A DNA stretch of 64,000 nt from Rheinheimera soli (GCF_021290985.1 NZ_JAJOYU010000007.1:62001-126000), one strand, 5' to 3'; counted from the stretch's first letter, positions 26,872 to 41,342 are shown. The notes: generated by a model from the letters alone, not told the origin. Numbers and translations are program-made.

Positions 26872-28779
26872 TCACTGACTGCCAATTAAATCCTTTTGCT
26901 GCATCAGCTCTGCCAACTCAGGTAAACAGGCCGGGTCGTCTATAGTGGATGGCACGCTGTAGTTGCTGCCTGTGGCTATTTGTCGTAGCAGTTTACGTAA
27001 AATTTTGCCTGAACGGGTTTTAGGTAAACGTTTGACGATAATAGCTTTTTTAAAGCAGGCCAAAGCGCCTATTTCTTGTCGCACCATAGCAACAAGTTCA
27101 GCCTCAAGCTGGCTTTCACTGATATCCACGCCATTTTTTACCAGCACCATAGCCAAAGGTTGCTGGCCTTTAATAGCTTCGTAAATACCTATGACACAAC
27201 ATTCGGCCACAGCAGGGTGACTGGCAACTATTTGCTCCATTTCACCTGTGGATAAACGGTGGCCTGCGACGTTAATCACATCGTCAGTACGACCCATGAC
27301 AAATAAGTAGCCGTCGTCATCTATATAACCACCATCGCCACTGGCGTAATAACCAGGGAAAGTGGATAAATAACCATCAACAAAACGTTCGTCATTGCCC
27401 CAGATACTGCTTAAGCAGCCAGGAGGTAAAGGCAGTTTTAGTGCTATAAAGCCTTGCTGATTGGCAGGCACAGGTAAGCCGCTTTCATCCAGAATTTCTA
27501 CGTTAAAACCCGGTACAGGCACTGTGGACGAACCCGCTTTGGCATTCATGAATTCAAGCCCAGCCGGATTGGCGCTGATAGGCCAGCCTGTTTCAGTTTG
27601 CCACCAATGATCGATCACTGGTTTGCCAATCTTTTCGACCACCCAATGGTAAGTAGCAGGGTCAAGTCGCTCTCCCGCCATAAAAATATACTTCAGTGCG
27701 GATAAATCATAAGTTTGAAGCGCAGCTTCCGGATCTTCTTTGCGTATAGCGCGAAAAGCCGTTGGGGCAGCAAAGAGCACATTGACTTTATGTTCGGCGC
27801 AGACTCGCCAAAAAGCACTGGCATCAGGCGTAAATACAGGTTTGCCTTCGTATAAAACAGTAGTGCAACCAGCGAGCAGGGGCGCATACACAATATAAGA
27901 ATGACCAACCACCCAGCCCACATCTGAAGCAGCCCAGAATACATCGCCAGGCTTCGTATCATACACAGCCTGCATGCTGTAACTTAAAGCTACAGCATGG
28001 CCGCCATTATCCCGTACAACGCCTTTAGGTTTGCCGGTAGTGCCTGAGGTATAAAGAATATAAAGCGGATCTGTGCCAAGCACAGGCACACAAGCAGCAG
28101 GTTCTGCCAGTTGCATTTGCTGTTGCCAGTCCAGATCCCGGCCTGCAACTAAATCACAAGGTTGCTGTGCTCGCTGATAGAGAATACTGCAATGCACCTT
28201 GTGACTGGCTTTTTGTAAAGCTTCATCCAGCATAGGCTTGTAGGCAATAATGCGGTTAATTTCGATGCCACAGGAAGCGCTGATAATGAGTTTGGGCTCT
28301 GCATCATCAATACGCATCGCCAGCTCATGCGAGGAAAAACCACCAAACACCACAGAATGCACTGCGCCTAAACGGGCGACTGCCAACATAGCTATGGCCG
28401 CTTCTGGGATCATCGGCATATAAATTACTACCCGATCGCCTTTTTCCAGGCCATTGGCTTTGAGTACTCCGGCAAAAAGCGCCACTTGGTCCCACAGTTG
28501 TTGGTAGCTGTATTTTTTGCTGGTGCTGGTAACAGGAGAATCGTAAATCAGTGCCGTTTGATTACCACGACCTTGTTCAATCTGATGATCCAGCGCCATA
28601 TAACAGGTGTTCATCACGCCGTCGCTAAACCATTGGTAATGATGTTGATCGAGCTTTTTTAAGATAGTGGCTGGCTTTTGATACCAGGCCAGTTTGTTGG
28701 CCTGCTCTTCCCAGAACTGCTGCGGAGCTGTTTTTGCGAGCTCGCTATGCTGCTGATAAAGCGATGTGCTTGGTGTCAT
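26872..28779 (-). CDS. prpE: Propionyl-CoA synthetase-like acyl-CoA synthetase (PrpE)
   Basis: A 635-residue AMP-forming acyl-CoA synthetase of the acetyl/propionyl-CoA synthetase group. An N-terminal ACAS_N segment (FWEEQANKLAWYQKP) is followed by the ATP/AMP motif YTSGTTGKPKGVV, the WWQTETGWPI block, the GRTDDVINVAGHRLSTGEME hinge and the catalytic lysine in KTRSGKILRK. Length and the ACSS3/PrpE-like features favour propionate over acetate, though acetate cannot be excluded. It is not in a prpBC methylcitrate operon here. DUF2804 follows on the same strand. Confidence 0.88.
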   Translation of the reverse strand: MTPSTSLYQQHSELAKTAPQQFWEEQANKLAWYQKPATILKKLDQHHYQWFSDGVMNTCYMALDHQIEQGRGNQTALIYDSPVTSTSKKYSYQQLWDQVALFAGVLKANGLEKGDRVVIYMPMIPEAAIAMLAVARLGAVHSVVFGGFSSHELAMRIDDAEPKLIISASCGIEINRIIAYKPMLDEALQKASHKVHCSILYQRAQQPCDLVAGRDLDWQQQMQLAEPAACVPVLGTDPLYILYTSGTTGKPKGVVRDNGGHAVALSYSMQAVYDTKPGDVFWAASDVGWVVGHSYIVYAPLLAGCTTVLYEGKPVFTPDASAFWRVCAEHKVNVLFAAPTAFRAIRKEDPEAALQTYDLSALKYIFMAGERLDPATYHWVVEKIGKPVIDHWWQTETGWPISANPAGLEFMNAKAGSSTVPVPGFNVEILDESGLPVPANQQGFIALKLPLPPGCLSSIWGNDERFVDGYLSTFPGYYASGDGGYIDDDGYLFVMGRTDDVINVAGHRLSTGEMEQIVASHPAVAECCVIGIYEAIKGQQPLAMVLVKNGVDISESQLEAELVAMVRQEIGALACFKKAIIVKRLPKTRSGKILRKLLRQIATGSNYSVPSTIDDPACLPELAELMQQKDLIGSQ

Positions 28780-29024
28780 AGAGCTACCCTGTCTGTTTTT
28801 AGTTATAGCTGTGCTTTTATTATCGCCTTACTTTAGCGAATTATGATGTAAAGCGAACTTAGACTTAAGGTGCATAGACTTTAGGTGTAGCCGAAAATGC
28901 GATCGAACTACTTGAATAAATGCATCTCGCCCGGAGCCATCCGTGAAGTGATGTCTCTTTTTGTCGTATTAAGGTCTGATACGACAGAGTGAAAAGCAGT
29001 AGATTAGCTGTAAGGGAGAAATCT

Positions 29025-29512
29025 ATGACAAAACACTTGGTCTTTTTTATCGCGGACGGTTTTCAGCCTCTGGATCTGTTTGGTCCGCTGGACACCTATC
29101 TGGAAACCAATTCTATAGTCCCAAATGCCTATCAGGCTGTATTAATGGGACTGCAGGCAGGACCTGTAAAAAGTGCTTCGGGTGCAGTGGTGATGGCTGA
29201 AGTTGGTTTAGCTGACACTTTGGCTATTGATTACCTGATTATTTGTGGCGGCTCTGGTATGCGTCAGTTGGCACTGAAAAGTGAGCAGCAACAAAAGCTA
29301 AGAACATTGGCAGATAAAGCAGATAAAGTTCTGAGCATTTGTACTGGCGCCTTTATTCTGGCCAAGCTTTATCAGGACCGCAGCTTCACTCTGACAATCT
29401 GCCTATGGATAAAATTGCTGCTATCGCAGGTTTTGCCAGTTACGACAGTTTCCTAAGGGCTTTTGCTGCTCATTTTGGCGTTTCGCCTTCGTTTTCCCAT
29501 CAGAATAAGTGA
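29025..29512 (+). pseudogene. Broken GlxA-type AraC-family regulator
   Basis: The first ~117 codons encode a DJ-1/PfpI-type N-terminal domain (MTKHLVFFIADGFQPLDLFGP, then LIICGGSGMRQL and the elbow SICTGAFILAKL). After LYQDR the frame runs into unrelated residues and stops at 29456, while the next frame continues as the second helix-turn-helix of an AraC domain (MDKIAAIAGFASYDSFLRAF, then FGVSP) to a stop at 29512. The end of the DJ-1 domain and the first HTH are missing. A deletion with a frameshift explains this. The ribosome binding site AAGGGAGAA and ATG 29025 are intact. An intact relative would be about 310-330 residues. Confidence 0.85.
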
Positions 29513-29518
29513 AAACAA

Positions 29519-29632
29519 ATGAAACATAAGTTAGCCGCTTTTTGGCTGCTTTTTTGTGTGCAGGAAGCTCAGGCTTTAAGTGGTGAAGAGTTAAAGTTGT
29601 GGCGGCAAAGTAACAGCGAATACCGCAAGTAG
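29519..29632 (+). pseudogene. Remnant of a small secreted protein
   Basis: A 37-codon frame begins with a good signal peptide (MKHKLAAFWLLFCVQEAQA) followed by LSGEELKLWRQSNSEYRK and a TAG stop; the same frame reads on for a few plausible residues (FIDLYHERSQ). It starts 6 nt after the broken regulator. It looks like the 5' end of a secreted protein cut by a stop mutation or deletion, although a true short peptide cannot be excluded. Confidence 0.4.
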
Positions 29633-29795
29633 TTTATTGATCTTTACCATGAAAGGTCGCAGCTGTCAGTCAGTAAGTTGAAGTCTACTTTGGGGATTAT
29701 TGTCTTGAAGCTAACTCTGTGTTTCCAACTGTTTACCCGACTATCTAAATGAAAGCACTGAGCGAGGATGTTAGCAGTATTCAATAACAAATGGA

Positions 29796-29826
29796 TAAAA
29801 GCTGACCTCATGTAAAGAGGCCAGCT
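29796..29826 (-). terminator. Terminator of the CsgG-DUF799 lipoprotein operon
   Basis: On the minus strand AGCTG-G-CCTC pairs with GAGG-T-CAGCT around a 7-nt loop and is followed by TTTT. It lies 20 nt after the DUF799 stop. Confidence 0.7.
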
Positions 29827-29845
29827 CAAATCAATTTAATCGTAA

Positions 29846-30526
29846 TTATTGTGTGGCTTTCGCTGATAAAGCGGTATTTACTGACTGGTCTGCACCATCC
29901 TGCTTGTGACGAGAATGATATTTTCCTACAGGTAGTGTATTGATTACTGAAGCATTCACCATTCTTGCTACAGGCACATAATCAGTAGTCGCGGTAGTGA
30001 TGGCAGTGCTTATAATATCTGCAATCAGATTACCGCTATTACCAGAAGTGTTAATCACCACGACGTTCTGATAATTCCACAACGACTCGCCAGAAGATGT
30101 AGACACCAAATCGAATTCGGCACCTACAGTCACATTGCCACCAGTGACGAAGTAATTGGTATCCCATTGATTAATAGTGACAAAAAGTACAGCATCAGCG
30201 CCGAACATATGCTTAAACTTATCAGGACTTACATCTCGGAGCTGAGCACCATCTACGATCCCTTCCTGTTGCAGCAGCATAGCTGACAAGGGGATAGGTA
30301 GAACGTAATAACCTGCTTCAGCCAAAGGCTGGGCAATAGTAGTGGAGTACAGATCCGGTGCGTCTGCTGCAGTTGATTTATTCACTGCAGGCACTACCAA
30401 TACAGACAATGGCGCAGCATCATACATCTTAGGGAAAGCTTCTTGCTTGCTGACAATTTTGTGCGTCGCACAACCTGATAGCATGAGTGCAGCTAGCACC
30501 AGAATACTTTTAAATGGAGTTTTCAT
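29846..30526 (-). CDS. DUF799/GNA1162-family lipoprotein
   Basis: A 226-residue lipoprotein (lipobox LMLSGC) of the DUF799 family, which includes Neisseria GNA1162. SVLVVPAVNKSTAADAPDLYSTT, PLAEAGYYVLP and FGADAVLFVTINQWDT mark the alpha/beta domain, which is structurally related to TolB-N/FlgT-like folds. It is the last gene of a four-gene lipoprotein operon and starts 4 nt after the DUF4810 gene. GNA1162-type proteins sit in the outer membrane and accompany CsgG-like and DUF4810 proteins in many Proteobacteria; the joint function is not established. Confidence 0.88.
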   Translation of the reverse strand: MKTPFKSILVLAALMLSGCATHKIVSKQEAFPKMYDAAPLSVLVVPAVNKSTAADAPDLYSTTIAQPLAEAGYYVLPIPLSAMLLQQEGIVDGAQLRDVSPDKFKHMFGADAVLFVTINQWDTNYFVTGGNVTVGAEFDLVSTSSGESLWNYQNVVVINTSGNSGNLIADIISTAITTATTDYVPVARMVNASVINTLPVGKYHSRHKQDGADQSVNTALSAKATQ

Positions 30527-30530
30527 TTGT

Positions 30531-30893
30531 TCAGCCAGCCTTATTCATTTTATTCAACATTGCATCAATCAGTTGCGCCGATTCAGGAAACAGAGCTTTT
30601 TCTTGCTGTAAGTAAGCTTGTGCCTCACCAACGTTATTCATTTGAAGTTCTAATGTCGCCAGCTCAGCGTAGATGCCAGGAGGTATTTTTTTGTTCTCTT
30701 TAGCTGCGTTCGCGATGATATCTAACAGTTCTTGCTTATGTTTTTCGCGAGTTTCGTCAGAGGGTTCGTTCTTATGGTTATAAGCCGTCTCTGAATAGTC
30801 ACCCCAATGATAAATAGATTTATTAGTGCTGGCGCATGCAGACACACCAACAACACAAACCAAAATTAGTGCTTTCTGTAAACCATTTTTCAT
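30531..30893 (-). CDS. DUF4810 family lipoprotein
   Basis: A 120-residue lipoprotein (signal peptide ending VGVSAC). The mature protein has the DUF4810 hallmarks YHWGDYSETAYNHK and IPPGIYAELATLELQMNN followed by a TPR-like helix pair ending ALFPESAQLIDAMLNKM. The ATG overlaps the stop of the preceding lipoprotein gene as ATGA. It is probably an adaptor in the same envelope complex as the CsgG-like and DUF799 proteins. Confidence 0.88.
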   Translation of the reverse strand: MKNGLQKALILVCVVGVSACASTNKSIYHWGDYSETAYNHKNEPSDETREKHKQELLDIIANAAKENKKIPPGIYAELATLELQMNNVGEAQAYLQQEKALFPESAQLIDAMLNKMNKAG

Positions 30894-31207
30894 GGAACTC
30901 TTACCTCAAATACGTTGCCATTTGTGACATAAATTTTTCTTTTCACCAGAACCTGCGAGCCCCTTCTGATTTCGACCTGATGACTACCAACACTTAAATC
31001 AAACTTTGCTACTGCTTCGCCATCTAGTTTAAATGTATCAGCATCATCCAGTTGCACTGTGGTGGAATCATCAAGAACCAGAGTGGTGCCCTGAATGTTG
31101 CCACTCAGTTGCAAGTAGGCTTTATCGTCTACTTGTTTAATCTCGGAAAAGCTCGTGCTACAAGCAGACAAAAAAAGAGAAAAAACCAAACAAATCATAT
31201 ATTTCAT
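30890..31207 (-). CDS. Small beta-rich lipoprotein, PEGA-like, in the CsgG operon
   Basis: A 105-residue lipoprotein with lipobox LFLSAC. The mature part is a short beta-strand protein (LQLSGNIQGTTLVLDDSTTV, FDLSVGSHQVEIRRGSQVLVKRKIYV) that reads like a PEGA-type carbohydrate- or surface-binding sandwich. It sits between the CsgG-like gene (4 nt away) and the DUF4810 gene (4-nt ATGA overlap), which marks it as an extra subunit of this lipoprotein system. No firm family match is claimed. Confidence 0.75.
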   Translation of the reverse strand: MKYMICLVFSLFLSACSTSFSEIKQVDDKAYLQLSGNIQGTTLVLDDSTTVQLDDADTFKLDGEAVAKFDLSVGSHQVEIRRGSQVLVKRKIYVTNGNVFEVRVP

Positions 31208-31211
31208 TTAA

Positions 31212-32171
31212 TTACACCTTCCCTTCTTCACGCACTACCACTTTGCTGATGCTTTGCTCGTTGATCGAGCCCGAAACCAGTTCACACACCGACAATTCAT
31301 CACTACCCTGACCAACAAAGCCTGTGACTCGTAAAGTTGCCACTTTCTGTCCGGGTAAATTAATGAGCATTCCTGTTTGTGGGTTTTTGACTTGCTGACC
31401 AGGACTGACGACGTCAAACGTATCATTCACTTTGATACCTTGAGCAGAGCCACCAGTCATCAAAAATTGACTGCCTTGCTTACTGATCAAATAGGCTTGC
31501 CATGGAGAATCTAATAAATTCTCGGAGATATTGCTAACCAACTTTGAAATAGCAGCAGATAAAGCCTTGTCGTTGATTGAAGTATCATAAGCTGCGCGCT
31601 CACCAACACCCATCACTGAGTTAGCTTCAACCCGTGCTTCACCTGTAGCTTCCTCTGAATACATGATTTGTCCGGTTTTTGTGTTAACTAACCGGACATT
31701 CACCGTGGCTGTAGCTGTCTGAATTTTATTCCGGCTAAATACGCCAACCTCACTATTTGTGGAACGACCAAATTCGGAGACTGAACCGACAATTAAAAAA
31801 TCAGAGCCTGCAGTTTGGACTTGCTCACCTTTGAAGGCGTTTTCACTGATTACTTTATCCAAATCGGCACGCTCAAGCATGATGAACTTGTTAGTTTCAG
31901 TAAGACGTGCAGCGAGAATATCCGAGGCTTGTTTCCCCAACCTATCGCCATTCTGCTCCAACAAAAAGGCATTACCCCTTTTTGTTTCATCAGAAAAACG
32001 GGCTATTGCCACCACTCGTTTTAACGAGAGTTCAGGAGCTTGGCTAAGCACTGGGCTGATAGCAGGTGTTGCCGTAGACAAAGAATTAACAGAACCACGC
32101 GTCGCCGAAGTACAGGCTGTTAAAACAGCCAAACTAAGCAGCACGATAGGGAGTGCAATTTTTTTCATCAT
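31212..32171 (-). CDS. CsgG/HfaB-family lipoprotein
   Basis: A 319-residue lipoprotein (lipobox LTAC) of the CsgG/HfaB family. The family domain begins at LKRVVAIARFSDETKRGNAF and includes LAARLTETNKFIMLERADLDKVI, GSDFLIVGSVSEFG and TATATVNVRLVNTKTGQIMYSEEATGEA. A C-terminal beta domain (about 225-319) follows. CsgG forms a nonameric outer-membrane secretion pore for curli, but no curlin, CsgE or CsgF gene is present, so this belongs to the CsgG-DUF4810-DUF799 group. GAGGA precedes tandem ATGs; the second (32168) is better spaced. Confidence 0.88.
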   Translation of the reverse strand: MMKKIALPIVLLSLAVLTACTSATRGSVNSLSTATPAISPVLSQAPELSLKRVVAIARFSDETKRGNAFLLEQNGDRLGKQASDILAARLTETNKFIMLERADLDKVISENAFKGEQVQTAGSDFLIVGSVSEFGRSTNSEVGVFSRNKIQTATATVNVRLVNTKTGQIMYSEEATGEARVEANSVMGVGERAAYDTSINDKALSAAISKLVSNISENLLDSPWQAYLISKQGSQFLMTGGSAQGIKVNDTFDVVSPGQQVKNPQTGMLINLPGQKVATLRVTGFVGQGSDELSVCELVSGSINEQSISKVVVREEGKV

Positions 32172-32389
32172 TTCCTCATGAATTGTAATAAATTCTTAAA
32201 AGGTTCAAGAAATTCAATATGCAAGGATAGATAACAACGCAAAAGGCAGGACAAAGAATGATTTAATCCATTAAATCGCAGAAGTTATAACTACACTTGA
32301 GTTATCCAAGTATTAGTACCTGAAAGTACTGACTGGACTGTAACTAAAACTATAATTAATTAAAAGACATATGTAAAAATATAACGGCG

Positions 32390-32427
32390 TAAAAACAAAA
32401 GGGCACCAATGTTAGCTGATGCCCTTT
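32390..32427 (-). terminator. Terminator of the gltBD operon
   Basis: On the minus strand AAAGGGCA pairs with TGCCCTTT across a 14-nt loop and is followed by TTTTGTTTTT-like sequence. It lies about 130 nt after the gltD stop. Confidence 0.7.
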
Positions 32428-32510
32428 ATTCACAAATGCTCTCAAAACTCTTAGCCAAAGTAATTGATGTTGCAGCCAGGCGACACTCTTTGGCTTGTAT
32501 TCGAACGCGA

Positions 32511-32540
32511 TACGGGCGGGGGCAAGCCCCGCACCCTACA
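32511..32540. repeat. REP-like palindromic element
   Basis: GCGGGG and CCCCGC pair around GCAAG (32516-32532), followed by ACCCTACA. Short GC-rich palindromes of this kind with a CACCCTAC tail are scattered in many gammaproteobacterial genomes; only this copy is in the window. Confidence 0.5.
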
Positions 32541-32559
32541 GCAAGTACGAAGGCTAAAA

Positions 32560-38450
<5,891 letters not shown>

Positions 38451-38624
38451 GACTCTTCCTCCAACCTGTCCTGTATAAAATAAATATACCCTTAGTTTAT
38501 GAAGCTGCCGCTTGATTAACTGTGCTCTATCGCCCGAATGACATAGCAAGGCTATGTTGGTAAGAGCTCTATTACTGGTCAGTTAGCGTTAACTTCAATA
38601 GATGCTGGGTAAAAATGTTAAATT

Positions 38625-38642
38625 TATGAATTATTATTCTTG
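38625..38642. promoter_or_regulatory. Candidate ArgR box upstream of gltB
   Basis: TATGAATTATTATTCTTG agrees with the ArgR consensus (WNTGAATWWWWATTCANW) at all but about two positions, 175-192 bp upstream of the gltB ATG. ArgR is known to act on gltBD in E. coli. Only one box is seen, whereas ArgR sites usually come in pairs. Confidence 0.35.
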
Positions 38643-38839
38643 TATTTGGCGTTTTTATCCCTGAAAGAAAACAACAGCTCTGCTTTCAGTCAGTTAGGTG
38701 GTCCGCATAGTTGTTTTTATGGCGTTTAGACGTCTATCCATAAATAACCAGTTAGATATACCCAGTTCAGGCAGAAATTGCAAGACCAGTCTGGCGCATT
38801 TAACCGACTATTTTGTCTGAGGCTGTGAATAAGCAGGTT

Positions 38840-38854
38840 TGTAATTAAATTACA
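38840..38854. promoter_or_regulatory. Perfect 15-bp palindrome TGTAATT-A-AATTACA
   Basis: An uninterrupted AT-rich palindrome of operator size between gltB and the folE2 terminator, 390 bp from the gltB start. The binding protein is unknown and the distance is long. Confidence 0.3.
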
Positions 38855-38893
38855 GAAATAAGGCTTTTTTGTGGCTTTTGGCTAGTGTGGCAG

Positions 38894-38924
38894 AAAAAAA
38901 AGGCCGCTAATGCGGCCTTTTTTT
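38894..38924 (-). terminator. Terminator after folE2
   Basis: AAAAAAAGGCCGC and GCGGCCTTTTTTT pair around a TAAT loop. On the minus strand it follows the folE2 stop by 30 nt; the symmetrical A/T tracts could make it bidirectional. Confidence 0.85.
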
Positions 38925-38953
38925 GTAATTTAAACGATATTTTTATGCGGAAC

Positions 38954-39880
38954 TTATGCGTGATAACCGTTTGAAACACCTTTGACTGTCACTGCAACCG
39001 CATCATGTGCATGCAGAGACTCATAGTGGTTCACCCGCAGCCAAAAATCGTCAAATTCAGACAACTGGTTCAGGGCGTGTTTTAAACGACGGGCTGCATC
39101 TTCGCAGAACATCAGGTTTTGACCATTTAAGCGGGCAAACTCTTGCTCATCAGCGCGTTTAACTGCGGCCTGGACCGGAGTTTGTAGTGCATCTTCAATA
39201 GCATCTATTAAAGCAATAACAGGGAAGTCAGCCACTTTATTATTCAGCTGTACTTTTATTTCAGCAACAGAGCGCTGGCTGTGTGGTGTAGCCACTATAC
39301 CCTGAGTGGTGCCTAACCAGTCTTTGACTTGTTCTGCATTCACTTCTGCGTGACCTGCAAATTTAGCCACAAAAGCTTCCTGAATAAGCTGACGAGCTAA
39401 AGCAGCCGAACAAGGACAAGTTGAAGAGTAAGGCACGTCGACCTTCATCTCTACGCCTAATTTGCCCTCTTTCAGCTGGCCTGTGATAGTCACAGGATAA
39501 GCTTTCCAACCTTGTTTTTCAGTGATCAAAGCTTTACGGCGTAAATGCAGTTCGAAATCAAACTTCACAAAAGCATGAGTACTTAAGTCTTCATGACTGC
39601 TGATAAACTCGTGCAGCAATTCACTTAAGGTAACAAAGCTCAAACTGGATTCTGTCGACAGCTGATCCAATAACAGATAAAGCCGTGACATATGAATACC
39701 TTTAGCCTTTGGATCTTTTAAGTTCACAAAAGCTTCTACTTTGGCGCTGACCTGGCGTGGTGCTTCGCCTGCCACACTAAACATCAGTGGCAGTTCAATA
39801 TGGCTCATGCCAACCCAATCCAAAACACCTTCAGTGGTGGCGGAAGAATGGTTAGCTACATCTGGCATAGTGGTCGGCAT
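38954..39880 (-). CDS. folE2: GTP cyclohydrolase FolE2 (type IB)
   Basis: A 308-residue GTP cyclohydrolase of the FolE2 family, which makes dihydroneopterin triphosphate for folate synthesis and can use metals other than zinc. The conserved catalytic cysteine is in [13 protein letters not shown] and the early SHIELPLMF block is present. I place the start at 39880 (MPTTMPDV) because TGGAG lies 6 nt upstream; the frame opens at 39907. In many bacteria FolE2 is under Zur control, but I see no convincing Zur box upstream. No other folate gene is adjacent. Confidence 0.93.
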   Translation of the reverse strand: MPTTMPDVANHSSATTEGVLDWVGMSHIELPLMFSVAGEAPRQVSAKVEAFVNLKDPKAKGIHMSRLYLLLDQLSTESSLSFVTLSELLHEFISSHEDLSTHAFVKFDFELHLRRKALITEKQGWKAYPVTITGQLKEGKLGVEMKVDVPYSSTCPCSAALARQLIQEAFVAKFAGHAEVNAEQVKDWLGTTQGIVATPHSQRSVAEIKVQLNNKVADFPVIALIDAIEDALQTPVQAAVKRADEQEFARLNGQNLMFCEDAARRLKHALNQLSEFDDFWLRVNHYESLHAHDAVAVTVKGVSNGYHA

Positions 39881-40067
39881 GAATACTCCAATGTCCGTCA
39901 AATGCAAAGATTTTCTATCTCCGTCGTTCCTGAAGCCGCAGCATCAATTCGTGGGGGGTAGAGAAAAACCTTGCTGAAAATTTGGCGCACTTTATACCAT
40001 ATTTTGCCGCGCGGGCCGGTATAAAATCTGTGCAATATAAGCTGATTTTTTTCGAACAGCTTAAACG

Positions 40068-40107
40068 AAAAAAGCGAATACCCGACTAAATTTGTCGGAT
40101 ATTCGCT
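40068..40107 (-). terminator. Terminator of the receptor-YfcC-IadA operon
   Basis: On the minus strand AGCGAATA-T-CCGAC pairs with GTCGG-G-TATTCGCT around a 7-nt loop and runs into TTTTTT. It lies 45 nt after the iadA stop. Confidence 0.85.
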
Positions 40108-40151
40108 AAATTGGGATGCAGTCACGGAAAATCAACTCTTAACAGCGGCTT

Positions 40152-41333
40152 TTACTTTTCAAAAGTACCTTTTACCAGCGCCTTGCCGTCTTTTACCAAT
40201 TGGCGACCTTTGGCAAAGACATCACGAATTGTTAAATCACTTTTATTCAAAAGCACTAAGTCGGCGTCCATTCCTGCTGCAATACGGCCTTTGTGTTTTA
40301 GTCCAAGCACTGCGGCTGGTGCTGCAGTAATAGCAGTGATTGCATCTGATAAAGGCACCTTATATTCAAGCACGGCCTGGCGAGCCACCTGATATAAAGT
40401 TTGCACCTGGCCTACCTCAAGCCCAACTAATTCTCCATGATCGTTATAGACAGGCAAGCTGGCATTGCCATCTGAGCTTAATGTCAGATTCATTGCCGGA
40501 ACACCTGCTGCTAAAGCTCTGGCTAAAGCTGCTGCAGCTGCTACTTCCCCATGTTGTAAGTCGTAACTTGTGGTGCTGGTAGTAAAATCAATCACAGCTC
40601 CTGCTTTTGCAAACTCAATACCGGCCTGAAACACAGCCTCATTGCGGTTGATATGAGTTGGGTAGAATTGCGACAATTTAAGCTCTGTACCTTCTACAGC
40701 TTGCCACAATGGTTGTAATAACGACTCACCGCTACCTACATGCACACTGACTACACCGGCTTTGCCTGACAAAATACCACCTACTTTAGCCGCAGCTGCC
40801 ACTTTGCGAATTTCATCTATAGTGGGTTGAGAAGATCGGAAATCGCTGATGGCTATTTCGCCTACTCCGATAAACTTGTCGATTAGGATCAGATCATCGG
40901 TGATATTACCCATTAAAGTCCGGCACGGAATTTCGTAAGAGCCTGTATGGCAATAGGTGCTGATACCTTCGGTTTCCAAAGCATGAGCTTTGGCCAACAG
41001 ATTAGTTAAAGTTCTGGTGGTTGCGTCTGTGCCCAACACGCCAATAGCAGTGGTGACTCCACCTAAAGTGGCATCTGTTAATTGCATTTCAGGAGTGCGG
41101 CTGGCAAAACCACCTTCACCGCCACCACCAATAAAGTGAACTAACGAATCGACAAAACCTGGCACTAAATAACAATCGCTGGCATCAATCACTTCAACAG
41201 GCAAATTACTGTTGCCTGCAGCAAAATCATGCTGCAATGCTGCTATCTCTGAACCTGCGACTAAAACATCTATTGTGCCCAAATCCGCAGGGCTTATGAC
41301 ATGGGCATTTTTAAATAGCTTTACTGCACTCAT
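40152..41333 (-). CDS. iadA: Isoaspartyl dipeptidase (IadA family) with an altered metal site
   Basis: A 393-residue amidohydrolase aligned along its whole length with E. coli IadA, which cleaves beta-aspartyl dipeptides. Retained elements include GGGGE, Tyr in TGSYEIPCRT, His in VSVHVG, His/Arg in YPTHINRN and the catalytic Asp in TLSSDGNAS. Two metal-site changes stand out: the HxH motif reads S-L-V-H, so the first ligand is L64, and the position of the carboxylated lysine (K162 in E. coli) is E159 (VGEIAISDF). The protein may be a mononuclear or re-specified enzyme. It is the last gene of the operon with a YfcC carrier (9 nt upstream) and a TonB receptor. Confidence 0.85.
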   Translation of the reverse strand: MSAVKLFKNAHVISPADLGTIDVLVAGSEIAALQHDFAAGNSNLPVEVIDASDCYLVPGFVDSLVHFIGGGGEGGFASRTPEMQLTDATLGGVTTAIGVLGTDATTRTLTNLLAKAHALETEGISTYCHTGSYEIPCRTLMGNITDDLILIDKFIGVGEIAISDFRSSQPTIDEIRKVAAAAKVGGILSGKAGVVSVHVGSGESLLQPLWQAVEGTELKLSQFYPTHINRNEAVFQAGIEFAKAGAVIDFTTSTTSYDLQHGEVAAAAALARALAAGVPAMNLTLSSDGNASLPVYNDHGELVGLEVGQVQTLYQVARQAVLEYKVPLSDAITAITAAPAAVLGLKHKGRIAAGMDADLVLLNKSDLTIRDVFAKGRQLVKDGKALVKGTFEK

Positions 41334-41342
41334 TTTATGTCC

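Larger units (their letters stand above)
32172..32559. other. Intergenic region between gltD and the CsgG operon
   Basis: 388 bp without a gene. The part near 32172 must hold the promoter of the lipoprotein operon. The part near 32559 carries the gltBD terminator and a REP-like hairpin, both listed separately. Confidence 0.5.
38451..38953. other. gltBD leader and intergenic region to folE2
   Basis: 503 bp without a gene. From the gltB start outward it contains the ribosome binding site, a candidate ArgR box (38625-38642), a perfect 15-bp palindrome (38840-38854) and the folE2 terminator (38894-38924). Confidence 0.6.

Noticed and set aside
29846-32171. Curli secretion locus
   Set aside because: The CsgG-like gene has no csgA, csgB, csgE or csgF neighbours; DUF4810 and DUF799 mark a different lipoprotein group.
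39881-40067. Zur box upstream of folE2
   Set aside because: FolE2 is often Zur-regulated, but no sequence matching the TGTTATANNATAACA-type consensus was found.
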